A stretch of 64,000 nt of DNA from NCBI RefSeq assembly GCF_000234665.1, contig NC_018324.1:1111501-1175500 (forward strand). Direction: 5' to 3'. The notes under the pieces were generated by a model, which saw only the letters and a list, made by a program, of their open reading frames with translations, did not search any database and was not told the origin of the DNA. Position numbers and translations under genes: made by a program. This document shows positions 29,294 through 39,926 of the stretch, one piece after another. The stretch's first letter is position 1. Each line of letters begins with the position of its first letter. The stretch comes from Leishmania mexicana MHOM/GT/2001/U1103. Lineage: Eukaryota; Euglenozoa; Kinetoplastea; Trypanosomatida; Trypanosomatidae.

Positions 29294-30980
29294 CCTTCTT
29301 CCTCACTCACACTCGGTCTGCGAGCAACAGGATGGATACGCTAGAGGGGGATTGAGGGAGGGGGGCGAGTTGCGCAGTGCAAACACACCCACAGAAGCTG
29401 AACGCCTTCAGTGCGCCAGAAGGGTAGGTAGATAGGTAGCAGCAGAGTAACGCACTCCTTAAACACACACACAAGAAGGCGAGGCAGGAGGAAATGAATG
29501 TGATCCCCCCGACCAAAAGAAAGCAAAGCAAAGCCTTCTGCACCACTTACAAGTGCACGCCAACACATGCAGGAGAGGTGAGAGAGCGAAGTTGGTCGAC
29601 TTTAGAGGTGGGAGATGGGGGGGGATAGAGGAGATGATAGGGTGATAAGTGTGCTACAGAAAGTGAGAGAGGGGTGGGAGGTGCATTGTGAGAGGGGAAA
29701 CAGAGATGAGCATGCGGCCTTGTTTCAGAGTGAAAAAGGGCGCGAGCGGGGAAGGGTGGGGGTGAGGAGGATGCGTGGCTCTCTCCTGCACTGGGGTTAC
29801 TTTTTTTTTGTGATTGCGTGTGTGCGTGTTCTCTGTTGCTGTCGAGTCCGTGTCACTTTACACAGATGAGCTATGGAGTGAGAAGGAGGGTAAGGAGGGA
29901 GAGAGGGGAGGGGGAGAGGAGGGCTCACGGCGGGTTGGCAGGGGCTTCAAAACGTTGGAGGACACACACACACACACACGCACAAAAAAAAGAAAGAGGC
30001 GGTGTGTGTGTATGTGTGGGAGGGAGTGGGGAGGGGAAGTGGAGGGGGGGGGAGTGGAGAACAAGAAGAGGGCAATTGCAGCAACAACACACACACAAAA
30101 AAAACGGTACACGCATACAAAATGGAAAAAATAAAAACGCGCAGCGAGTCGGAGCACAGACGAGGGATAGCCGGATAGCAGTCCGGGAAGCACGCAACAC
30201 AGGACACAACAAAAAACGGGAAGGAAAAGGAGAAAAAAAAATAGAAAGGGAGAACAGCAGGTGAGCTGCTGCATGATGAGGGAGGATAATGCACAGAGCA
30301 CTCTTCCGGTTTGCTGCTTGACAATCGTGTAATAACGACGCCTCCCTTTTCTCCCGTTTGGTTGGTTGGCTGTGAAAGACCCCGACAACGTTGCCCCTCT
30401 TTTGTTTTGTTTTCTCTCCTTGCCTCCTTGTCCCTCTCTCCTCACCACACCACACCCCCTTTTCGATGCCCAAGGGGACGCAAAGTGCGCGTAGTCACAC
30501 ACCCACACCAACACACAAGAAAGTGGTGTGGAGAGGGGAGGGCAGAGGGTGATGTAAGACAAAGACACAAGCCAACAGAAACGACGGCCACAATGTAAAG
30601 AGGGAGTGAGAGCGACGGCGGCATTTCGCAGCGCCGTCGCTGCTGCTGCGTGATACGCATGACGAGAAGGCACTTCCCTCTATGGCACACAAGAGAGAGC
30701 GAAGGGGGGGGGGCAGACGACCGAGTGATGCTGTGCCCTGCATATATGCGCCACCGCACTTGTGCGAATACTGGCGACCTGCTGGAAAGTCATGACTTCA
30801 GCTGAACAAAGGAATACCGAAAGCCGCCAGCACCGAGAGAAACTGCTATATCCAGCTGGGTATCAAGGAGGGGTGGGATGGGGCGGGGTGGTGGTGGTGG
30901 TGGGAAGCGAACGGAGACCTACATTTAGATCCTCGACCACAAGCGACGGCTAGTCAGCGCTGCCCAGTTTTGCAACCGTG
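29294..30980. other. 1.7-kb intergenic spacer, strongly low complexity
   Basis: This region has poly-G/poly-A-rich plus strand, (CA)n near 29963-29980, (GT)n near 30003-30017, further CA runs near 30087, A-runs near 29985 and 30235, and a G-run near 30705. Open frames translate to Thr/His/Phe/Leu repeats and are not genes. It should carry the 3' UTR of the phytochelatin-synthase-like gene and the PRP22 splice-acceptor region. Confidence 0.65.
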
Positions 30981-33900
30981 TCACCTTACTTCTGCCGCGG
31001 TGGCCGCCGCCTCGAGTTCGGCTTCCTCCTCCAGTGTTGATGGCGCAGACATAAGGCCCAGCTTCTTTGGGGCGGCGCCGGCTGCAACACGCTTGAACTG
31101 GACAAAGCCGTACGGGCTGGAGCCGACGTTCTCCAGATCGCCCATTTCGACGAGCTGCTGCTTCGTTACTACAAAGGAGAGGCCGAAGACGGCGTACTCG
31201 GCATCCCACAGCTCGACCAGCTGCTTCTCCTTGTTGTAGCTCTTCACGATAGCCACACTGCGGCCGAGGTTCGACAGCTGGTGCGTGCGCAGAACGTCGT
31301 AGTTCAGCAGAAGGACCGTGTCCGAGGACCGCGTAGACTTCTCCAGAAGCTCGTCCAGCTCCTCGTCCACGTCGATGTCCTCCAGAACCTGCACTGAGAT
31401 CGTCTCTTGGGTCCCGCTCTGGTGTCCATTACGCGATTCGAGGAACTTCCGGCACCCTTCCGCCATGAAAGAGGCGTCGATCTTTTTGTTGATGATCGAC
31501 AGCGACACCTCGACATCACGCCACGCAAAGGCCTGGCTGCCGCGCCGCCGCTGATCATCCATCGTCTTCAGGTACGCCTCGTAGAAGATCTCCTCCGGGC
31601 TGTAGTAGTATCCCAGTTGCGAGAAGGCGAAGGACATCCCTTGAAAGTGGGGGCTGGGGCTAACAAGGAAGACGTTCAGAACGGGCAGCAGTTCGAGGCG
31701 GAAAGGACGGCTGCACGGCGGCGCGAACACCGGACCTGCCGCAGCCGAGGGTGCGGCAGCACGCGAGACGCGCAGCACGCCGCGGGTGCGCTGCTTCCGT
31801 GTGACATCGCTGTCCAGCACGGACTCGAACACCTCTAGCAGCGGTGCCGACCACTCACGCAGGAAACTGTTGGGGTTCGCGTCCGCCACGCGCACGCTTC
31901 CGAGCCCCGCGTCGTAGCCGACGACCATACCAAGGGTACCGAACGGGTGCGAGGCCCCGTTCACGAGCAGGTGGCTGGCATCGAAGTGCAACAGCAGGAG
32001 ATGGTTTCCGTCGAGTGACGTCTGGATGAGTTCCTCGAGCTGCGGCAGCTGCAGTGTGAGGAGCCCGTCCGCGTTGCTTTCCCCATGATACGCCTTTACT
32101 TGGACCTCGTCCTGCAACCCCACCACGCGCAAGTACTGTGTCAGGCACACGTGCATGATCTCCAGCGTCAGGTTGCGAATGACCAGGGCAGAGATTTCGA
32201 ACGGAAGGCGTTGCACCACGTCGTCAAACGTGGTCGGAACGCCGAGCCGGGTGCATGTCATGGCTACCATCGTCGGCATGACAGGCAGCGAGGGAAACGT
32301 GAACGCCTTCGGCACGGCAAATGCGGTCTTGCCTTCCCAAGAGCTATTCAGCTCGTGCTGGCGCTCCACTAGCTCAAGTCGACTCTCCACTGTGGGAGCC
32401 ATCGTGGCTGGGGCACCAACGCGCCGCGACGCCGGATTCGTGCCGCGCTTCGAGAAGATCAGGTAGCCGTTGCCGGTCATGGCCTTGTGAAGACGATCCA
32501 GCGGGCACGACCAGGTGTGCGAAAACGTCTTCGGGTGGGCATCGATCAGCACGGCCGTTTGCATTTCCTGATCGTAGCCGGCCAGCACACACCACTGCGG
32601 TTCTTCCACAATGTACAGCACATTGTGCGCCACGCATGCATTGTACATTATCACCATCACATGCTCCGGGCACTCCGGGTCCACGTTGGCGTCCTTCACG
32701 TTGATAAGGATGGACTCGAGGTCGAACACCGATATCGTCGGCACCGCGTCCTCGCGGAAGATCTTCGTGAGCACCGGGTAGAGGTGCACGTCCACGTCGC
32801 GCTTCGACCGCTGCACGTAGCCGGCGGCGTACTCGTACACCTGCTCTAGAGGTAGTACGCCATCCACGAACACCTCGGCTGGCAGCTTCATGGTCCGGAT
32901 AATGTCAGACACCGGCAGGCCGTTGCCGTACCCGTGCGTGCCAGGGCGAACACCGGCCAGCAGATGCATCGCCCACGCCACGCCAACGATGTGGGGGCTG
33001 ATGTGATGAGAGATGGCCACGGCGTTCGTGCCCAGCTGCGTCGTGCCAAGCACCTTTCCGCTGAGCAGCTCTGGCGTCCAGAACGTCTTGATCTCGTCCG
33101 TGGTGAACTCCGGGTTGAGCTCCTTCTTGAACACGCGAATGAAGCCGTGCGCGCGATGGCCTTCCTTGGCCGTCATCATTGCCTTGAAGAGGGACGCCAC
33201 GGGTACCTCCTTCAGCTTCACGTGCAGCGAGTCGTTCACAACGCCCTCAGCGATGGTCACCATAAGCTGAACGGCGTTGCGAACGTCGACTACTACTGCA
33301 TACGCACCCTCGTTTCGTGGGGAGTACTGCCGCTCCATATGGTGCGGATTCGGCCCTAGCACGGAGGTCGCAAGCGGGGAGTTCAGTTCGTCTTCGTCTT
33401 CGAAGGCGTCCACAAGCATCGCTTGCTCCAGCACGTACGGGTCGTAGTTGACGATGCGGATCGCCTGCGTCTCTTCCTCGCAGTCCTGTGTGATAAGGCG
33501 CTGGAATTCCGGCAGCTGCATGCGAGTCTGCCGGTCACCCACCTCGTTCGGGCCGAGTTCCACCTGCCCCATCGTCGGCGACACGTCAAGGTGCACCGCC
33601 TCTAGGCTGTAATCGCCCTTGAAGCGGTTATCGACGTCGAGGAACTCGCGGATGATGCCCGTCATGATCGGCAGATGTGGCGATCCGGAGTGCAGCATGT
33701 GGAGCGGGGACTGTGTGGCGAAGAAAATGTCTTCGAGGGTGACGCGACGCCGGCGATCCTTGCAGTTCGCGTCACCGCCGAGTAGGTAGGAGAGAGCCAC
33801 GGCAGCAGCGCCGAAGTGGCTGCATTGCATGAGGTCAGTGAGCGCATCCGGGTTTTCAGTTTCGTAGCTGCGAAAGAGGCTCATGCGCGCTTTTCGGATC

Positions 33901-34418
33901 TCGAGGACTTGCTGACGGGTGTGCTTGGACTGCTGTTGACCAACCGAGGCAGAACCCGCACTCCTGTTCGTCGCGTCGTTTGTCGCGTTGCCAGGCAGGG
34001 GAGTGGCACCGCCCTGAACGAAGTTCAAAGTTGTCACCGTGCTGGCGCCAGGCGCGCCGCTGTAAGCCGTAAATCCAAAGCCGGTGCGGCTCTCCGGTAT
34101 TGGTGCTGTGACAGCCGTCGAGGCGCTATTGCGGTTTAGTCTGTGGAAACTGCCCGCACTGACACCCATACCCCCCTCTGGTGTGACTGCTGTTGCGGTG
34201 GGGCTGAAGGAAACGAGAGATGATGGCCGCCGAGCTCCTCCTCGGTCGGAGGTGGCTTCGTCATCCGTGGTCCTGTGAGGGTCGTTCAAGGCGACCCCAC
34301 TGCCGTAAATGCGGTCCTGGCCCATGAGGCGTCGATTGACCGAGCAGAGCTGCTCGAGCTCCCCGAGCGCGGTCTCCCACTTCTGCAGGTGATCCTGCAC
34401 CGACGGTGCACTACCCAT
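30981..34418 (-). CDS. protein of four tandem degenerate phytochelatin-synthase-like (C83-fold) modules
   Basis: The first ATG (MGSAPS) gives 1,145 residues; the frame is open upstream but without an ATG. After a Ser/Thr/Gly-rich N-terminal ~180 residues, four related units follow at about 190-440, 455-665, 695-875 and 900-1110. Each has a helix that aligns with the PCS catalytic-Cys helix (e.g. PHIVGVAWAMHLLAG near 473) and a later sheet hairpin of the form GYD...V.[DW][DA]A..P followed by W..PL, matching PCS GGYN...LDVARF...W.PL. By eye the nucleophile Cys is replaced in every module and the His is lost, while the following Asp is kept in modules 2-4 (DAHP, DANP, WDAE). It should therefore be an inactive scaffold or binding protein, not a phytochelatin synthase. 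MGSAPS fits an N-myristoylation signal. Confidence 0.85.
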   Translation of the reverse strand: MGSAPSVQDHLQKWETALGELEQLCSVNRRLMGQDRIYGSGVALNDPHRTTDDEATSDRGGARRPSSLVSFSPTATAVTPEGGMGVSAGSFHRLNRNSASTAVTAPIPESRTGFGFTAYSGAPGASTVTTLNFVQGGATPLPGNATNDATNRSAGSASVGQQQSKHTRQQVLEIRKARMSLFRSYETENPDALTDLMQCSHFGAAAVALSYLLGGDANCKDRRRRVTLEDIFFATQSPLHMLHSGSPHLPIMTGIIREFLDVDNRFKGDYSLEAVHLDVSPTMGQVELGPNEVGDRQTRMQLPEFQRLITQDCEEETQAIRIVNYDPYVLEQAMLVDAFEDEDELNSPLATSVLGPNPHHMERQYSPRNEGAYAVVVDVRNAVQLMVTIAEGVVNDSLHVKLKEVPVASLFKAMMTAKEGHRAHGFIRVFKKELNPEFTTDEIKTFWTPELLSGKVLGTTQLGTNAVAISHHISPHIVGVAWAMHLLAGVRPGTHGYGNGLPVSDIIRTMKLPAEVFVDGVLPLEQVYEYAAGYVQRSKRDVDVHLYPVLTKIFREDAVPTISVFDLESILINVKDANVDPECPEHVMVIMYNACVAHNVLYIVEEPQWCVLAGYDQEMQTAVLIDAHPKTFSHTWSCPLDRLHKAMTGNGYLIFSKRGTNPASRRVGAPATMAPTVESRLELVERQHELNSSWEGKTAFAVPKAFTFPSLPVMPTMVAMTCTRLGVPTTFDDVVQRLPFEISALVIRNLTLEIMHVCLTQYLRVVGLQDEVQVKAYHGESNADGLLTLQLPQLEELIQTSLDGNHLLLLHFDASHLLVNGASHPFGTLGMVVGYDAGLGSVRVADANPNSFLREWSAPLLEVFESVLDSDVTRKQRTRGVLRVSRAAAPSAAAGPVFAPPCSRPFRLELLPVLNVFLVSPSPHFQGMSFAFSQLGYYYSPEEIFYEAYLKTMDDQRRRGSQAFAWRDVEVSLSIINKKIDASFMAEGCRKFLESRNGHQSGTQETISVQVLEDIDVDEELDELLEKSTRSSDTVLLLNYDVLRTHQLSNLGRSVAIVKSYNKEKQLVELWDAEYAVFGLSFVVTKQQLVEMGDLENVGSSPYGFVQFKRVAAGAAPKKLGLMSAPSTLEEEAELEAAATAAEVR

Positions 34419-35325
34419 GCTTGCCGTGTCGTTTCTGATGTCAACAGGGGGAGGGAGGGAGGGGTTGGCCACCGAGCAGAGAGCAGGAAAGAGAGACTAT
34501 CGCCGTCTCTGTGCAAGTACGCATGCGCACGCAGTGGTCGTGGTGGTGACCTCCACGAGGCCAAAAATAGAAACTGAAAATATATAAACAAGAGACGACA
34601 GTAAAACGCCGTAGTAACTGCGCTTGCCGTTCTGTGTGTGTGTGTGTGGGTGTGCGGTGATGTTGCACCCTTCTGCGGTGTCACGAGAATGACGTTCAAC
34701 TGAGTGACAGTGCGCATGCAGGCACAGAGAGATGTGATGCAGCGGACGGTGGGGGAGGGGGTAGGCATGCCCACCCAGCCACAACACCGTTGGAGAGGTC
34801 AAAGACCAAAGCAGTAACGCCGACAGGAAATACAGAACCAGGGACACAGAAGTGGAAGGTCAATACGGAAGAAGAGATGCGAGACCACTTCGTCAGGAGC
34901 GACAGAGGGCGAAATATGCGAAGAGATCCAGAGGGTGAGCAAGCTGAAAGCAGCGCACTGCAGTGGTGTGACAGCTATCGATGAATGTGACGATACCAAT
35001 GACAGGGGTGTCCTATTTCTCTGTTTGTGCCGGAGGCGACACTGCGACACACCACTAAAGGGGTTTTCTCCTTCTTACCCCCCCCCTCCTCTGCTTGGAC
35101 TTGACTGCACCACAAGCAGCAGGCGCACAGGAGCAGATTAACAACACACAAAAAAGAGTACACCAAACACACAAATACGCGGACGCCCCAGAGAGAGAGC
35201 GAGACAGTGGGCGCGTAATGGGGGTGGAAAAGCGGAGATAGAGAGGGGGATGGGCATCCCAGAGCGGGAGCTGACCGAAAAGGGTGATCTTCACCACAGC
35301 GCCGCTCCTTGTGCCCTTCGCTCCC
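34419..35325. other. intergenic spacer
   Basis: About 0.9 kb of mixed sequence with (GT)n near 34634-34648 and a pyrimidine run near 35076-35094. No gene is supported. Upstream of the ATG at 34418 the minus strand has a CCTCCCTCCCTCCC run, a plausible splice-acceptor polypyrimidine tract. Confidence 0.55.
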
Positions 35326-35604
35326 TCAGCAGCACTTACTATCGTCACACTCTACGAGAGCACTCAGCACTTGAGCGATGATATTGGTGTGCTCACTTGT
35401 GGACAACGCAGTGTCCGTGCTGCGACCTTTGCCGAATTGCTTACAGAGCGCCTCCTCCTCTCTCGAGAGAGCTTCTGTGTCCTCCTGCATATAGTTGAGG
35501 TCCTGCTGCAGCTTGGTGAGTGTGGCCTTGGCCGCCTCTACCTCTTGCGCATTGCGGGCACGCAGCGCATCAAGTTGAGCTTGCAACTCGGCTACGGTGC
35601 TCAT
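35326..35604 (-). CDS. small coiled-coil protein ending in Lys-Cys-Cys
   Basis: The ATG start at 35604 (MSTVAELQAQ) gives 92 residues. Residues ~5-60 form a strong coiled coil with regular Leu/Ala heptads and alternating Glu/Lys/Arg. The C-terminus ends DDSKCC; a terminal CC dipeptide is a Rab-type geranylgeranylation signal, but outside Rab proteins it may be coincidental. Codon use and helix periodicity support a real gene despite the small size. It could be a subunit of a larger coiled-coil assembly; no family is recognised. Confidence 0.65.
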   Translation of the reverse strand: MSTVAELQAQLDALRARNAQEVEAAKATLTKLQQDLNYMQEDTEALSREEEALCKQFGKGRSTDTALSTSEHTNIIAQVLSALVECDDSKCC

Positions 35605-38600
35605 CGGTTCGTTCGTCGTCACGGTGTACCTTCAGACTTCTTCTTTTTGTTGTTAATTTTCAATGAAGGCCACGTAGGGAAGGGGGTGAAAGGCAATCTG
35701 AAGAAATGCGAATGGAATACGAGATGAGTGGCGTTGTGTGTGGGTGTGTCTGTGGGGAGGTGTGGGTGTGCGTGTGCAGCTGCAGTGCAGCGCGAGGCGG
35801 CAGGACGTAAGGCACGAGGAAAAAGACGGCCAGTGAAAGGGAGAGGATGTGGCCCGAGAGGGTGTCTAAAAAAAAGCAGTGGTACACCCATGAGGCTCAT
35901 GCATAGCAGTGAGTCGAAAGGCACCTCGGCACATGCATTGGAGCCACTGCAAGCAGCAGTGCAGGGAGGCGGTCACCTTCAAAGGAGAGCATGCAAGCCA
36001 CTGTTCATGGAGTCACTCCGTCCTCCCTCCTGCATGCTACTACGCATGCGAGCTTCTTTACCCACGTAGAAGCTCTACAAGAAACGGCGATGAAGCGGAA
36101 AAAGCAGTGCTGCACCCTAGAGAGGCGTCGACACCTCCATCCCATCTGAGCACACACAGAGAAGGATACCTTCGCAGGCGCAGACCACGCCACACCCGAG
36201 CGAGCACAAGAGGAAACGCGTCCTTCCAACGCACACGAAAACCTGTAAGCAACCGGCGAAACTGTCTAGTCCTCGGAATACGGCCGCCGTCGTGGCACTC
36301 GATGGCCGCCACGGCCCGTTCTCGCCTCCCTCCAAATACGCCTTTCTTCTCACCCCTCCTCGAAGTCCCTACACGTCAGATGAGTCGAGGTTATTGATAA
36401 AGCTTGTTTTCACGTACGTCTCCCCCTGCCATACGGAGTATACGCACCCGGGCACACACGGAAAAAAACACGAGTGTGCATGCGTGCGTATGCGTGTATG
36501 CCAGAGCGTATCTAAAGGTGTCCTAAGCGTATCGTTGTTCATCGTGTAGAAGGGAGGAGGAGGAGGAGGGGGAGGAAGGCAAGCAGTGAAGAGGGTGTGA
36601 TGTGATTGTCCGTGGGCAACGACACCTCGACACCGCAACTCAAGCACAGGAAGGCTCTGGCAGCACTGCACCGGCCTCGTCGTGATACACACGCAGAGAG
36701 AGAGATACATGTGGACACACAAGCAACCACCAAACGGCAACATCTCAGATCACTGCACTTAGCGACGAAGGTATGAAGAACGGAGAGAGGGGGAAGGGTG
36801 CGAGCAGGAGAGAGGGAGAGGCAGGCAGAAGACGTTTCTTCCTCTTCCACGTGCCCCTCACCGCTCATCCCCTCGTGCCCCCCGCCCTCCCCTCACGAAA
36901 CCGACCTCTCCGCTTGGAAATGTGATCTTCCCCACACGCGCAGACATAGCCCAGCGTACCACACTTTGCATGGTCGCAGAACCTCACACACGCACACAAG
37001 CACACGTGCTCACCGACCCAATTAGAGACTCGGAGCGCCACGGGCGCCCGTGCCCTTGTTACGGGGAGAGGGAGAGACAAAGACGGGAAATGGCCACAAG
37101 GAGAGGAGGCAGAAAGAAGAGGACACGTGGACAACGGGTGCATGCGGAGAAGGATTGCATGACAGCGTGTATGGTTGAGAGGGACTTGAGTGGACATGTA
37201 GGTCTCCACCATTTCCCCATCAGCAGGGGTGAGTGGGGAGAGTGAGGGAGCCAGGGCCTTCTTGAGTATTCTTGTAGCATCTGCAGCAGATTCAAAGTGC
37301 TGTGGTACTGTGAGGGCGTGCAGTGCAGTCTCAGCAAAGCCTGCAAGTTAGAAGTAGGGGGCGGGGAGGCGACGGCGACCCAGCAAGCACACGTGCTCGT
37401 GCTACCGCAAGCGCAACCGACTACAGTGTCCGCCACTGTCCCTTACATTTTGCCCGCTTGTTTAAAGTTCTTTTGTGTTTTCTGAAGTGCGTTTCGCACC
37501 GAGTGGTGGGTTAGCCCCGTATGTTGTACAGATAGTGAAACATTCGTAGGAGAGATCGAATCACATGAGGAACACACACACACACACAGAACGAGTCATC
37601 GTTAAAAGTGCCTGCGTTCCAATAAGTGTGTATGTGTGTGCGCGGAATGGGGCAAAAAAAGAAGAGGAGCGCATCACACGAGCACCAACAGAGCGTGCAT
37701 GTGTACTGGGGCAAGACCGACGATACAAGCGCAGACAAACATCACCAAAGAAAACCCCACCAAGACCAGCAACGCGGAAGTGGGCAGAGAACCCACGGGA
37801 AACACAAAGCAAAGGAGAGGGCAGACAAGCTCACATGAACACATCCGAAGGAAGAACGGCACACAGCAAACAACAATCGTAAAGATATATCTTCCCTCCC
37901 TCTCCCCTTTCCCGCACGCACACACGACAAGACACATGCAAAACGACGGAGCCTCATAACCGCAAGACACAGACACAGACACAGACACACACACATACAC
38001 AAAGGGAAGGGGATAAAGGAGGTACGTACGCACATGCACAGACATCCAAAGAACCACTCCCACGTACGTCGTCCAAAACCGGCGGTCGCCTCACATGGCC
38101 GATCAACGCAAACCATGGAAGCATACATACGGGCAGAACAAGAGACGGAAAACATGACGAGAGCCGATCGATACATCAACCCGAACGAGAATGGCAACGA
38201 AAGCAGAACACCAGGACACACGAAAAGAAACGCGAAGGCACAGAAGACGTAAAGGCAGGAGAGGTGTGTGTGGGGGGGGGCGATACCTGTACATCGAATC
38301 ACGCGCTCCCTGACACCTAAGTGAGAAAGAAAAAAAAGGATTACATTCGCGAGGGGAGACTTATGATGATGTGGAGGGAGAACGGGGACGTGTGTGTGTG
38401 TCCGTCGGTGGGGAGGAGGAGTGGTGCGGAAGCAAAGCGAAGGCGATCATGTCGCTCGCACCTCCACGGTGTATGACGACAAGGAAGAAAATGGACCACG
38501 AGAACAGGCGAGTCGATCAAGTCATACGGGGACACACATACAAGCGGGAAAAAGAAAAAAGCGTCGCACACGGTTTACGCACAGCCACGTGAACGAGTAC

Positions 38601-39143
38601 ATAAGCATATATACATGGACGTGCCACTAGACAAAGATAGAAAAATAGATACACGGTATCTTGAGTAAAGAAGGGATTGGGGGGAAGACTACTGTGCACA
38701 CGCCCACTATCCAGGCAACCCGAGGCGGCACTCAAGACGTGGGGAAGGAAGAGGGGGGTGGGTGGGCGGCAAATAAAAGTGCAAGGAAACGCACCCACAC
38801 AACGAGTTATGTCTCTTATGGACTACGATGAGGTACACTCAAACATGGGCACCGAGGTACACATACATACACACATTTAACACCGACTACCAATGTAATA
38901 CGCACGCCCGGTGTTTTCTTCCTCTCCATCTGGCACCCACCCACACACACACACACACACGTACAGATACATCATCCTGCACGCACGGAGAGAGAAAGCG
39001 TAGAGACTGATGCGGTGGGGGAGGGGGGTTGGTAGGAATGAGAACGGCAAGAATAACGTCCGCAAGAAAAGAGCGCACACACATAAAGGAAAAAGCGAAC
39101 AAACAAAACAGCATCCACCAGGTTGCAGAGAGCCTACCGGCGA
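35605..39143. other. 3.5-kb gene-free region
   Basis: This is the longest stretch without a supportable protein gene. It holds (CA)n near 37571-37586, ACAGAC repeats near 37966-37990, (CA)n near 38942-38960, several G-runs, and non-repetitive blocks at about 35930-36340 and 37200-37540. Minus-strand frames such as the one across 37742-38302 translate GT repeats into Cys/Val/Leu strings. It most likely comprises a long 3' UTR of the SPRY-like gene and the 5' region of the small coiled-coil gene; the non-repetitive blocks could hide ncRNA or degenerate retroposon sequence. Confidence 0.6.
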
Positions 39144-39926
39144 CTAGTAGAGGCATTCGAACGCATGGGCTGGCTCGACAAAGGCACCCATGCACCCACT
39201 CTCGATGCTGCGATTGGCCATGTCACACCCGGAGATGCCCACACAGGGGTATACAGTGTTGCCCTTTAGCCCACTTTGCTCATCCAGCATCATGCCCACG
39301 TACTTGCCGTTCATAAACATTTGCACCGCGCCGGCGTTGGTGTCCACTACAAAGGAGGCAACGCCGCCGCTGATGGGCACGAAAAGACGCCAGAAACTGT
39401 GCTTCTCGACGCCGTTCACGAACACTTTCGAGGTTTGTAGATCCATATAGGCCTCCCAAGGCTTGCTAGGCGGCGTAGGAACGGCGCCAATGGCCTGCAG
39501 AAAGCTCGGTTGCGCCAGGTTTTGGTCCAGCAGCGGCTCACTTCTCTCCGCGTCCATCGCAACAGCCTTGCCGAACTCTATATTCTGCAGATCTTCATCG
39601 TTGGTGTAAACGCAGCTGGTGCAGAAGCCGACACGACTGTTGTCGGTGTTGATGCGGTAGGAGAAGAGGTACTTGCCTGTGTTTGGCCGCATCGCGAGAT
39701 CGCCAATGACAGGGCGGTACGGCAGCTCACCACCGCCCTTGTGCCAAACGCTGTTGCCCTTGATGGTGTAGATGGGGCAGGCATGAGCCCAATCAAAGGT
39801 CACGCTTGTGACGCTCGTCGGCGTGGCAGGTACATAGGGGCTTGGCGCACCGTCCTCTATGGACTTCTGCGTATCGCTCAGCCGGTGGCTCGAGAAGGGC
39901 TTCTTGACTGCAGGCATCCGAAACAT
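39144..39926 (-). CDS. SPRY-like domain protein
   Basis: ATG-started, 260 residues. The central and C-terminal parts look like a SPRY/concanavalin-type beta sandwich: GKYLFSYRI near residue 84, a SRVGFC segment, then GGVASFVVDT, VQMFMNGKYVG and VYPCVGIS near the C-terminus. The last two match the SPRY strand pair in which a small-molecule-like count (xxxFxNGxxxG) is followed by P-x-V-x-x. The N-terminal ~45 residues are polar and probably disordered. SPRY domains mediate protein-protein contacts, so it is probably an adaptor; a partner cannot be deduced. No signal peptide or membrane helix. Confidence 0.75.
   Translation of the reverse strand: MFRMPAVKKPFSSHRLSDTQKSIEDGAPSPYVPATPTSVTSVTFDWAHACPIYTIKGNSVWHKGGGELPYRPVIGDLAMRPNTGKYLFSYRINTDNSRVGFCTSCVYTNDEDLQNIEFGKAVAMDAERSEPLLDQNLAQPSFLQAIGAVPTPPSKPWEAYMDLQTSKVFVNGVEKHSFWRLFVPISGGVASFVVDTNAGAVQMFMNGKYVGMMLDEQSGLKGNTVYPCVGISGCDMANRSIESGCMGAFVEPAHAFECLY

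Noticed and set aside
29858..30673. Minus-strand 271-codon frame with apparent hydrophobic helices
   Set aside because: Hydrophobicity comes from poly-pyrimidine and GT repeats; codon use is unlike that of real genes here.
30981..34418. A functional phytochelatin synthase
   Set aside because: No module keeps the Cys-His-Asp catalytic set, so heavy-metal chelation by glutathione polymerisation is not supported.
37742..38302. Minus-strand 186-codon frame rich in Cys, Val and Leu
   Set aside because: It is the translation of GT-rich microsatellite DNA and has no ordinary domain composition.
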